Positions 33,162 through 44,083 of a DNA stretch of 64,000 nt are shown here, one piece after another (position 1 is the stretch's first letter; the number at the start of each line of letters is the position of its first letter). A model generated the notes under the pieces. The model had not been told where the DNA came from. It saw nothing but the letters and a program-made list of their open reading frames with translations, and ran no database searches. The translations under genes and the position numbers were made by a program. Source of the DNA: Glebionis coronaria (lineage: Eukaryota > Streptophyta > Magnoliopsida > Asterales > Asteraceae); the NCBI GenBank assembly GCA_025667525.1, contig CM046876.1, forward strand, positions 572,133,469 through 572,197,468, in the 5' to 3' direction.

Positions 33162-35786
33162 TTTAACACCCCTAATTCACATTGCGCAGCGGAAATACAC
33201 AATTGGGTGCTAAACACATGTATCATCACACAAGGTATATTGAACGACTCAAAAGAGAGACTTTTACACATAAAATATAAACAAGATTTCACATAATGTC
33301 TAAAACATAATTTCATCCCATAATGTACTAAAATGACACCAGAGTAAAGCGTTTTAGTCCCCACGGATCTCGACCATCAAACCAACAAGTTTTAGTACAG
33401 TACATAAACATTTGACAAATTGTTCAACAGTAAAAGGATAGAAATTGTTTTAGACCAACAGACTTCAAAAGCCAACCCACAACATCCACAGCAAAGCTCC
33501 GCCGTCAATCACCTTTTAATTACCTGAAACACATGCTTAAACGAGTCAACAATAATGTTGAGCGAGTCCATAGGTTTAACAAATCACATTTGAACACAAG
33601 AAGAAAATCAATCATAATCATTTATAGAATTGTCGTGCACACAATCTATTTCAAGGCAACACATTGTATTTAAGCTCATGACACTGACCCCTTAACCAAT
33701 TAGTCACCCACGCCAAATGCCAGCATGACTAGATAAAACCATTGTCCCTCTAGGGTATTAGTTGCTAGATATATACCCAAATCTCATTCTCGTAAATTAT
33801 CCTTCCTAGAGGTTACTCAGCGTAATGCCCTGGTCTCAGATAGGGTGGTCAACCCAATAGTACTATCATTTGAATAAGAGGCTATTCCCAACTCACAACA
33901 TCAAGTCAGAATATAGTTAACGGTTCATTAATTTAGGGTCTTTAGCAACAAGGTACTCAATACAATGCAAGGCAACATTCGGGTCCAAACAATTAATCAT
34001 GACTTGTGTTTATTTATTTTCAAATAGCATGTATCCCCCTCGCGGGTATTAAAACATTTAGTAGCTAGCATGAAAAGCGAGGCTACAGACTCACCTTAGT
34101 ATAAGAGACCTAGTGAGATGATCGTCGATGATAGAGGATGCCTTTCAAACACGAGAACCGCTACCTATCAAATAAGGCGCATTCATTAATAATGACTCGA
34201 GAAATAAACCATACATAAGAATATCAAACTCAAACTCATAAAATCACGACAAACTCGAGAGGAAACGATACAAGTAATACTATTACACTCTTCCATACAT
34301 CTACTTTATCATTCTAAACTCTCAACAAAAATCTGCCGGCACATACCAAATGTACTAGCTCATTTACCCCACTTAGACTCGTCAAACGTTCATGAAACGA
34401 CTCGAGGAACTAACTTACTATCTATAGAAATTCCTCTAACAAGTTTATCAAATGAATTTACTTTTAAAGTTCCCTGCCCGACTCATCTTTGAATTACAAA
34501 AACCGGACAGTTTTACGTCATCGACTCATACAACCGTTTTAACTTCTATAAACGACTCCATTTGAAAAACCGACACTTAGGTTCGAAAATAGACTCACCA
34601 TCTAGGGTTTATACTTTTTCATCAGTCCTTTACTCATTTCAAAATTCATTATATAGTCCCCGAGATTCGATCCAAATATCGTCAACAACTATATGTCGTG
34701 CCGATACTCGTCTCCCGGTACACGAATAATCCAATTATCATAACTTCTCGCTCGTTTGGAGCTAGAAGCTATACTTTATATCAAATAGAAGCTAATAGAA
34801 TTCTCTACAAACCTATGCAACTAGTTAAGCCTTAATAAAAGCATAAGGTACCCAAAAATACCCTTTTTCCTACTGATCTAAATTCCCATCAAAAACTTGC
34901 ATAAAATCATGTTTTTAACCAAAACCAAACATTTTTATCATCATCCCATAACCCTAATAACAAAATAATTCATCTATAACACTTGTATCATCCTCAAAAT
35001 CAAAAACCCAAAATCAAAAACCCCAAGATCAAAAACAAGTTTTTAGTGAAAAACTAGCATGATAATCTCTTGATCATCACCAGAATCACATGCATGATCA
35101 TAATCTTGACCTACCAACCCTAAAAAAATAAAACTACATGCATGTAACCAAAATTAATACCAATATGTGCTTCTTTGAATTCTAAGGATGGGACTTGTGT
35201 TGGTTTAGCTTAGATCAAGCTTAAATTTAAGTAAAAATTGATCAAATGGTGTAGGGGGTGACAACATGAAAAGAAAAAGAGAAAAGGGGTGGAGTTTTTC
35301 TAGTTTATGATAACTATGAGAAGTTAGCTGGAAATTTAGGTTTATATATGGTGGAGGAGGGACCTTTCTTGTCAATTTGTAATAGTTGTGGACCAAAATG
35401 GAAATAGTTAGCTAAAAAGCGGGAAATGACTATTAGTCAATTTTGAAAATATTCACGGGGCTCGGGTTTCATAAAAATACTTCTAAAAAGTTAAAACGTA
35501 ACTCAAATATAATAATATCGTCTCCCGACTCGACTTAACACATCATTTAAAAGAAAACATAAAAAACGACAAACATTAAACAACCGACAATAAAACATAA
35601 AATATTAGGCATCCATCGACATCACGATTGCTATTAATCCTTATACTTATCAATTATTAAATATAAGTCTCCTAACATCGGTTTAAACTTAAACCTCCAA
35701 AAATAAAAATCATTCAAACTCATCAAAAATTTCAAAAAAAGTCGTAAAGTAAGATTAAGCAATGACCTCGGTTTTAGGTTATCACA
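33162..35786 (-). repeat. Gypsy B 3' LTR (Tekay-like)
   Basis: On the minus strand it starts TGTGATAACC after a purine-rich tract (about 35787-35800) and ends in GGGGTGTTAAA, a decayed form of the TGTTACA end. Length is about 2.6 kb. It is homologous to the solo LTR at 5445-8073 and, more distantly, to the Gypsy C LTR at 58325-60917, sharing the CCCTCGCGGG and AATAAGGCGC blocks. Confidence 0.8.
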
Positions 35787-35822
35787 TCCCATCCTTCTTA
35801 AAAAGAGCGACGTCCTCGGCGC

Positions 35823-38800
35823 TTAACCGTCTCTAAACAAATGAGGATACTTATACTTAAAGAAGTCCTTACGTTCCCAGGTAAACTCTGGTCCACGTCT
35901 AGAATTCCATCTCACTTTCACAATCAGAATCCTACTATGCTTCAATTTCTTAACTTCCCTATCCATAATCTCTACAGGTTCCTCTATAAAATGCAACTTA
36001 TCATCAAGTTGAATTTCCTCCAGTGGAATTACCAAATCCCTTTCAGCTAAACACTTCTTCAGATTAGACACATGAAAAGTGTTATGAATAGCCCTAAGTT
36101 TATCCGGCAACTCTAACTTATAAGCAACCAATCCAATCCTTTGGATAATCTTAAATGGTCCAATATATCTCGGGCTCAACTTTCCTCTCTTTCCAAAACG
36201 AATCACTCCCTTTCATGGCGATACTTTCAGCATAACCATGTCTCATACTTCAAATTCTAATGGTTTCCTTCTATTATCAGCATAACTCTTTTGTGTACAT
36301 CTGGCAGATAACAAACGCTTCTTAATTTGCACAATCTTTTCAGTCGTCTCAAATATCATTTCAGGTCCAATCAGTTGACTCTCTCCTACATCACTCCAAC
36401 AAACTGGAGACCTACACTTACGTCCATACAAAGCTTCAAATGGTGCGGCCTTAATACTAGCATGATAACTGTTATTATACGAGAATTCAACCAACAGCAA
36501 ATGTCTATCCCAACTATTTCCAAAGTCAATCACACACGCTCTAAGCATATCCTCTAACATTTGAATCGTTCTTTCACTTTGTCCATCAGTCACCGGATGA
36601 TATGCTGTACTCAAACTTAACTCCGTTCCCATCGTTTTCTGCAGAGATTTCCAAAACTCTGAAGTAAACCTACTATCACGATCTGAAATTATCGACAAAG
36701 GCACACCATGTCGACAAACAATCTTTTTCACATACACTGTCGTCAATCTCTCCATACTATCCGTCTTCTTCATTGGTAAAAAGTGAGCAGACTTAGTCAA
36801 TCTATCTACAATCACCCATATCATATCACAATCACTAGATGTCCTTGGCAAACCTGTTACAAAATACATAGTAATCTTCTCCCATTTCCACTCAGGAATT
36901 TCAGGTTGCACTAATAATCCAGATGGCTTCTTATGTTTAGCCTTCACTTTCGTACAAGTTAAACACTTATTAACATACTGGGCTATATCTGCCTTCATAT
37001 TCGGCCACCAATACACTTTCTAAAGATCTTGATACATCTTGTCCGATCCAGGATGTATTGAATACTTAGACTTATGAGATTCATTCATCACCAGATCTCG
37101 CACTCCTAAAGAACCTTCCTCAGACGGACACAATGGTAACCAAATCCTATTCTCAAAATATCTCAATCCATTCGGCCTTACTACAAACAACGGTTTCAAC
37201 ATTCTACCCAGATTTTCTGCCTCAATATTTTCGTTCTTCAAACCATTAGCTTGAGCTTTCAATATCACCTCTGTCAAATCAATACTTTCCATCATTGCCA
37301 AAGCTCTAACTCTTAAAGACTTATCTCTTTCCTTTCTACTAAGTGCATCAGCTACCACATTCGCTTTACCAGGATGGTAACGAATCTCGTAGTCATAGTC
37401 ACTCAGCAATTCTACCCATCTCCTTTATCTCATATTCAATTCCTTTTGATCCAAAATATGTTGTAGACTCTTATGATCAGTGAAAACCACACACTTGGTT
37501 CCATACAAGTAGTGTCTCCACAGCTTCAAAGCAAAAATCATAGCTCCAAGTTCTAAATCATGAGTAGTGTAATTCTCTTCATGCTTCCTCAATTGTCTCG
37601 ACGCATAAGCTATCACTTTCTCCCTTTGCATTAATACAGCTCCAAATACTTTATGAGATGCGTCACAATACACTACAATATCTTCAGATCCTTCTGGCAA
37701 AGACAAGATCAACGCAGAACACAACTTATCCTTCAGCATATTAAATGTAGCCTCTTCTTCTAATCCCCATTCAAACACTCGATTCTTTTTAGTAAGCTTA
37801 GTCAATGGTTTAGCAACTAGTGAAAACTTCTCGATAAACCTTCTATAATACCTAGCTAGACCAAGAAATTGGCGAACTTCAGTCGGCGTTGTTGGTACCG
37901 ACCAATCTTTGATTGCCTCAATCTTAGTAGGATCCACATGAACACCTTCGCTATCAATCACTTGCCCCAGAAATTGCACTGATTTCAACCAAAACTCACA
38001 CTTAGAGAACTTCGCATACAACTTCTCTTTCTTTAACAGTTCCAAAATTATCCTTAAATGCTTCTCATGTTCCTCTTCACTCTTGGAATAAATGAGAATA
38101 TCATCAATGAATACGATAACAAACTCATCAAAATACGGCTTATACACACGATTCATCAAGTCCATGAATACGGCAGGCGCATTCGTCAATCCAAAAGGCA
38201 TCACTTGCAATTCAAAATGTCCATATGGAGTATGGAAAGCTGTTATAGGAATATCTTCTTCCCTAACTCTCAGTTGATGATACCCAGATCTCAAGTCGAT
38301 CTTCGAGTATACACTCGATCTTTGCAACTGATCAAACAAATCATCAATCCTCGGCAATGGATACCGATTCTTGACAGTCAATTTGTTAAGCTCTCGATAA
38401 TCAATACACATTCGAAGCGAACCATCTTTCTTCTTAACAATTCCTTTAATTGATAAGATAATTCCTTCATTTCTGACGGCGCTAAACGATATGATGTACG
38501 AGCAACAAGCGCAGCTCCCGGCACTAAGTCAATACGGAACTCAACTTCACGATGCGATGGTAATCCCGATAAATCTTCAGGAAAAACTTTAGGATACTCT
38601 CTAATCACAGGCACATCCTCTAGTTTCCTCTCATTCACACCATCATTACTTATCTGGGCAAGAAATACTTCACAACCCTCTTATATATATCTCATCATCT
38701 TCAAACAAGAAACAATTCTCAAACAAGAAGTACACTCATCACCCTTCACAGTCAATAACCTATCCCTTAGTGGTATCTGAACTAAACTCTCTCCACAAAC

Positions 38801-38977
38801 AGTCACTACACCATTCGCAACTAACCAGTCCATACCAATTATCACGTCAAAAGATCCTAATTCTATGGGCATCAAATCAATACTAAACACATAATTCCCT
38901 AACTTCAAGGAACAACCTTTCAGTATAGAACTAGTGCTAACAACCTTACCATCAACTAACTCTACATTATAACGGAT
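35823..38977 (-). pseudogene. pol: Gypsy B pol remnant (protease to integrase C-terminus), 5' truncated
   Basis: On the minus strand, from 38977, there is the C-terminal half of an aspartic protease (D-V-I-I-G-M-D-W-L), then reverse transcriptase (FIDDIL intact), RNase H (DALSRKE end), integrase zinc region ([12 protein letters not shown]-x2-C) and integrase core ([23 protein letters not shown]). A C-terminal chromodomain-like segment ends YPHLF. Lesions: against Gypsy C, roughly 60 bases around residues DKGFIRP to VLFV of the reverse transcriptase are deleted near 38440, shifting frame. Stops occur at 37423-37425, 37020-37022 and 36243-36245, and a further TGA lies near 36215. Gag and the 5' LTR are missing, so the element ends abruptly near 38977. 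Confidence 0.88.
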
Positions 38978-39867
38978 GGCGCCAAAATGTTAATGCTAAA
39001 ATCCTCCAGTAGGGCCTACGAGACAAAACTCCTTCCATGTAGACTAGAAGACTGTGACACACCTACACACAAGTAACAACACACGTTAGCTCACCTTGGG
39101 TGTTATCCCAGGACCAAGCTCTGATGTGAGAATAAGTATGGGGTATCAAAGATGTGGTATTAAGTATGTTGTCAGAGTATTCAATGCGTATGATAATAAA
39201 TGTGGGTACTATTTATAGGTACTATGGATACCTGTGATGTGTACAGTTCATACCTGCTATCTTTCCCAAAACGGGACTGTGTACTCTTTGGTTAAGACAC
39301 TTTTTCCTTTCTTCTTTGAGTATGCGCCAAAACCCTAGGTGGGACCTAGGCTCAGGTGACGTCATTGGTGTCATTATGATTACTGTTCATGCCACATGGA
39401 CCTTGTTTCGGTACTGCTCCGCCGTTGCCTCTGACGAGTGACAGGTATCGTGGTATCCGGAGCCTTTCCGGGACCACACACGAACATGTCCCCCCAGTAT
39501 AATGTTATCCAAAGGATGATATTATACTTACTTGGGCTTGTACCCCGATTTAAGGATCGTCTTGGGCTTGGGAATGGGGTTCATTGTAAACTTGTAGGGA
39601 AGCTTCCAGAAGGGGGAACGTGCAACGCATTTTCGCGTTTTGAGTGGCTCTGGGCTCGCCACACATTCTTATCATTAATGTAACTTTCACACTTCTCGAA
39701 GTGGCCTCTATATATACTTGTTCTTTCACGTATTGTTTTCACTTTTTACTTTCTATTCACTTTCTCACTGTGTGTAAGTCTCGAAGCGCATCTGCCTCTG
39801 GTATTTTCAGGTAGGTTTTTCTTCCTCAGTTTTATTCTTTTGTTTCCCGTTCCCCTCGCATCTCATC
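38978..39867 (+). promoter_or_regulatory. Promoter-like upstream region of a truncated ORF
   Basis: About 0.9 kb without ORFs of note. A TATATATA box near 39709 is followed after some 150 bp by an ATG at 39868. Text around 39807-39830 (TTTTCAG, GTAGG, then a pyrimidine tract ending CAG) could be splice-like but is unproven. The region may be the LTR/leader of a Ty3-type element or a gene promoter. Confidence 0.4.
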
Positions 39868-40023
39868 ATGTCCGACGATAATTCCGATGGCGTTGCTTCG
39901 AGCTTCGTTTTACTAGATCCTAAGTGTGATATGCACATCCGGTACTCCGAGACGACGGATGAGGAGTTAGAACATACCATAGATGAATACCGTGTGCCGG
40001 AAGAGCTTCGCCCGCAGCTACCG
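39868..40023 (+). pseudogene. First 52 codons of an ORF cut by Gypsy A
   Basis: ATG at 39868 opens MSDDNSDG and runs 52 codons to the Gypsy A LTR at 40024. The segment ending D-E-Y-R-V-P-E-E-L-R-P-Q-L-P resembles the start of the domain found in putative gypsy-type transposon proteins (Transposase_28 / PF04195), in which an I/V-P-x2-L-x-P-x-L-P motif is typical. This is from memory and rests on a short match. The remainder would lie beyond the Gypsy A/Gypsy C block, outside the window. Confidence 0.4.
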
Positions 40024-40594
40024 TGTAACACTCCATTTGTTAAGATGGAATGTTACAGTAAAATATGGCGTGTCATCAAAGCATGCAAGGTAAATGTCTA
40101 AAAATTCATGACCATAAATAGAAATACCGGAAATAATCATCGGTAGTCTGAGTAACTCACACACAAGCAAATATAAGTACTGTAAATGAAAGGACTAAAC
40201 AATGTCCAAATGAAGTAAAGTCTGAGAAAGTAGGAATAAATGCATAAGGTAAAAGAGGCTGGATAGCTTACATCCGAATGCACATACTCATGAGATCCTA
40301 CTTGCGACCTTGGGTACCTGCCGTTTGGGAACATGGAAATGGAAAATGGCTGAGCATAACACTCAGTGCACGGATAGTAAGAGCATATAAAGCATGAAAA
40401 GCAGCGAAAATGAATAAGTCATGGGAAACCTAGATGTATGTCATGTTTACTGGTTTTAATACTGAAAACATAGCTTATGTTACTTATGAAAATCTGTATT
40501 AGTTTAATATACCAAAAGCCAATATAGGTCATGAGGTCAATAACGTGCATGAATACTTGGAGGGGTGACCTCGTCATGCAATTAGAGGGGATGC
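40024..40594 (-). repeat. Gypsy A 3' LTR, left part
   Basis: Starts TGTAACAC on the plus strand and matches 57768-58324, apart from a deletion of roughly 40 bases near 40375. Ends in GATGC (40590-40594), duplicated after Copia-2. Confidence 0.85.
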
Positions 40595-41074
40595 TGTTGG
40601 GAATAAAATATGGGTCAGTTCACTAGACACTGATAAGAAGAATGTCAACGCTCATAGGATGACATTGGACGCTGACAGCCAAGCGTTGACATTGAAGAAG
40701 TCAACGCTGACAGCCTTGAAGATTGACACTGATGGAATATCTTCATACGAATCTTTTGTTTATTTGTTTCTTTAATTATGTATGGTAAAGATAAGCACAA
40801 CATTGTATTTTCTATTATTATCTTTACCTAGAATAGTTGATTCGTAGCTTATTGTACAAGACTTCTTGTTCTATAAAAGAAGATCTTTCATTGTAATCAA
40901 GCACGATTATTCTAATACAAGTGAAAGTTTGTTTAACATCTTTGTGTTTTAGATCAAGTGTTAATTCCGCATAACACTTTGTTACTTTACTCATAAGCAA
41001 AGGTTTCTCTACGTGTAGTACTTGATCTAATCTCGTATACACAAAGCTTAATCGATCTAAGTTTGGGATCAACA
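40595..41074 (+). repeat. Copia-2 5' LTR
   Basis: TGTTGGGAAT...GGGATCAACA, 480 bp. Against the 3' LTR, 53 bp are missing between AGATC and TTTCATTG near 40886, just downstream of the TATA box. Confidence 0.93.
40640..40879 (+). promoter_or_regulatory. Copia-2 LTR promoter with motif cluster
   Basis: TATAAAAG at 40872-40879. Motifs TGTCAACG, GACGCTGACA, AGCGTTGACA and GTCAACGCTGAC lie at about 40643-40712, some 160-230 bp upstream. Confidence 0.7.
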
Positions 41075-41188
41075 AGTGGTATCAGAGCTTGTTGAGAAAC
41101 TTTTGATCTTTAAGTAACGCAAGAACCCTAAAACACCAAAAACCCTAAAAAAAAAAAACTCTAAAATTCTCAAAACCCTAAAAACACC
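41075..41188 (+). promoter_or_regulatory. Copia-2 leader: primer site and telo-boxes
   Basis: TGGTATCAGAGCTT (41077-41090) is the tRNA-Met-type primer site. Three AACCCTAA telo-boxes at about 41124, 41141 and 41174 precede the gag ATG in an A-rich leader. Confidence 0.82.
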
Positions 41189-44083
41189 ATGTCTGGCACA
41201 GATCAACCTGCTGCTTTGCTACAAAACAACTCCTCAAATCCTAGTATCAAAATTCCCATGTTTGATGCCAGGAACTTTGAGCTTTGGAAGTCAAATTTTG
41301 AGCAGTATATAGCTATTCATGACTACACTCTTTGGGAGATTGTCGAATATGGGAACACATTCGACAAAGCAGCAAAGATTGCTGCTGCAATTGCCACAAG
41401 GACAGCTGTTCCTAATTGTCCTGAAGCTGATAAGAAGGAAAAGCCTGGAGATGGGAGAGCTGTAGCTGTTGAAGATATAGCCAAGAAGAGGGTGGACATG
41501 AAAATCTTGAACATCATGAAACACGCCCTAGGTCATGAGAATCAGCACAAGTACAAACGCTTTGAGTCTGCAAAAGAGCTTTGGGAAGCTCTTGAAGTAG
41601 CACATGGTGGCAATGCTGACACAAAAGAAGAAAAGAAGAAGCAACTCTTGCATGAGTATGCTGTCTTTAAAGCTCAACCCAATGAAAATCTCAGCAGTGT
41701 GAGAAGTAGACTTCTTGACATCACAAGTCAACTTTCCTTCATGGGAACACAGATTGATGACCCTGAATTGAATGCTACTTTTCTCAAAAGCCTTGGTGAT
41801 GTATGGAAGATTGAGACAAGATCCATTCTTGTCAATAATACCCACAAGACCTCCAGGTTTGATGACATCTTCAACAAACTAAGACTGTTGGAGAATGAAT
41901 GGCAATTGGATAGTGATAATAAATCTTCCAGTAGTAACATGGCTTTCTTCTCACAAAGTGAAGGCCAATTTGATTCCATGAACTTCTATGGACATCCAGC
42001 CACTGGATCTCAAGGTGTCAGCGCTGGATGTCAGTCTGTCAGCGCTGGATCATATCCTGTCAACGCTTTATACTCAAGCGCTGACACACACAACTTTGGC
42101 GCTGATAGAATTAAACCTGCTGGTTTAGATCTAGATACTGTGTGTGCATTCATTGCTTCTTTGCCCAGTGATTCAAGGATTACATATGAAGATCTTGAGC
42201 AGATAAGTGATGAACAATTGGAAGAGATGGACATCAAGTGGACTATGGCTCTTGTAAGCTTAAGAGCAAACAGGTTTAATAAAAGGTTCAAGAAGAAGAT
42301 GACCTTTAATGCTAAGGATGTTGCTGGCTTTGACAAGTCCAAGGTTGAGTGCTACAACTGTCATAGGATGGGGCACTTCATGAGGGAATGTAGATCTCTA
42401 AGAAGATCTGATGCTGGTAAGCCCTCAAGCCAAATGGTTAAGAGCCAAGATCCCAAGGCCATGGTTGCTGTTCAACAAATTGATGGTGTTGGAGAATGGG
42501 ACTGGAGCTGGATGGCCAAGGATGAGGAAGAGGACAGAGCTTTGGTTGCTGAAGTTAAAGAAGAGCATGTTGAATATGCTCTCATGGCACACTCCTCCTC
42601 TTCATCAGATAATGAGGTATATGATGATGCTTTCTGTTCTAAGGGTTGTCGCTTAAATACTGAAAAACTAAATCAAGAGATAGTAAAATTATTAGATGAG
42701 GCAAGTACTGAAAGATGCAAAGTATCTAATTATCAAATTGCTCTTACCCAAACAGAAAAGACAGTAGCTGAGTATAAGAAAATGGAGTTTGATTTAAAGG
42801 ATCAAATAAATATCTTAAAACATGAGTTACATCAGAGTAAAGATGTTCAAGATATAGTAAATAGAGTTAATCTTGATTTGATAGCTCAGTTAGAGGAGGC
42901 TAACAAAAATAAAGATAATGTGAGTCTTAAAATCCAGAGATTTGATAAGGCCACACAATCCCTAGGAGAGTGTGTTAGTAAACAAAGAGACTCTAAGGAT
43001 ATGAGTGGGATTGGGATGAATAATTATACTGGTGTTCCACCACCAGCTGGGGATTTCTATGGTGTCCAATCAAAGGACTTATCTTGGACTGGCTTGCCAG
43101 AGCTTCAAGAGAAGGAATTCATTCCTCCACCTAGAGTGACTTCCCCAGTTGAGGAATACAAGTAAAAACTGACTGACCTAGATGAGTGGAAGAAAGCTAA
43201 CCACACCTTGTTTGTTAAAGGAGGGTTGTTGTGTGAAAGTCCAAATGAGCCCACACCAAACATGATACCAATTGTGGAGTCCAATGATCCTAAACCTATT
43301 AAGATCACACACCCTACCACTGGCAAAGCTATTAACCTTGGCCCACAAACTATTAGAAAACCTAGTGTTAAATATGCAGAGATGTATAGGAATACTAGGT
43401 CACCAAAAAGCCAAGTTAGTAATCATGGAACAGGTTTCTTTGCTTCTAGACCTAAGACTATGTCTAGAAAAGCTTGTTACACATGTCGTAGCTTCTCACA
43501 TTTGGCTTACAGATGTGTCAACGCTTCCAATGTCAACGCTGATGGGAACCATTTCAGCGCTGACAAAAGTCAACATAGGTCAAACACTGTCAGACCCAAT
43601 ACCTTTGTGAACAAAAGTTCACAAGTTGTTAGACCAGCCCCATTCTTTTCTAGAGGGTCTAACACACAAGGCCTAAGACCCTTTCAAAAGTCAAACACTT
43701 GGTCCAATAGGCAATGGGTTCCTGTAGCAAACCCTAGGTTCAACGCTGATAAAGGCAATCGGGGCGCTGACAAGAGCAATTTCAGCGCTGACAGACACAC
43801 TGCCAAACCTAGGTATTTGCAACCACAGGGAAATAGGTCTAAAGCTTCTACTAGCTTAACATGGAGACCAAAACAAGACCAAAACTCTAATTCTACTGGT
43901 GTTTCTATGACATGCAACAGGTTTCATTATATTTCAAAAGCAATGTCAACACCAATTGGGGTTAACTGGGAATTTCATTCTAAAAGGGATGAAAATGGGG
44001 TTGTTATGAGAACCAAGTCTGTTCTTGTTGAACAACCAGATGAATCCAAGTCTTCCAAGGCTTGGGTTCCCAAAGAAAACTAA
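41189..44083 (+). pseudogene. gag: Copia-2 gag with one nonsense codon
   Basis: Same frame and layout as the Copia-1 gag: capsid-like N-terminus, zinc knuckle CYNCHRMGHFMREC near residue 390, coiled coil, and a second Cys/His knuckle whose sequence here is CYTCRSFSHLAYRC near 765. A TAA at 43163-43165, where Copia-1 has CAA, stops translation after 658 codons and removes the second knuckle. The same frame resumes at once and ends at TAA 44081-44083. The repeated V-S-A-G / S-A-D / G-A-D linkers are the translated dispersed DNA motif. The truncated product would retain capsid region, first knuckle and coiled coil. Confidence 0.92.

Noticed and set aside
38978..38992. TTTTGGCGCC on the minus strand, resembling the primer site of Tat/Athila elements
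   Set aside because: The same bases read in frame as part of the Gypsy B protease region (G-A-I-R-Y-N-V-E-L), and no internal region of a Tat element lies to the left.
40640..40712. Reading the TTGAC inside the dispersed motif as WRKY W-boxes
   Set aside because: Most copies are CGCTGAC or TTGACA, not TTGAC(C/T); the shared core is TCARCG/CGYTGA.
41124..41182. Interstitial telomere repeat
   Set aside because: Boxes are separate AACCCTAA units in an A-rich leader, not a continuous TTTAGGG tandem array.
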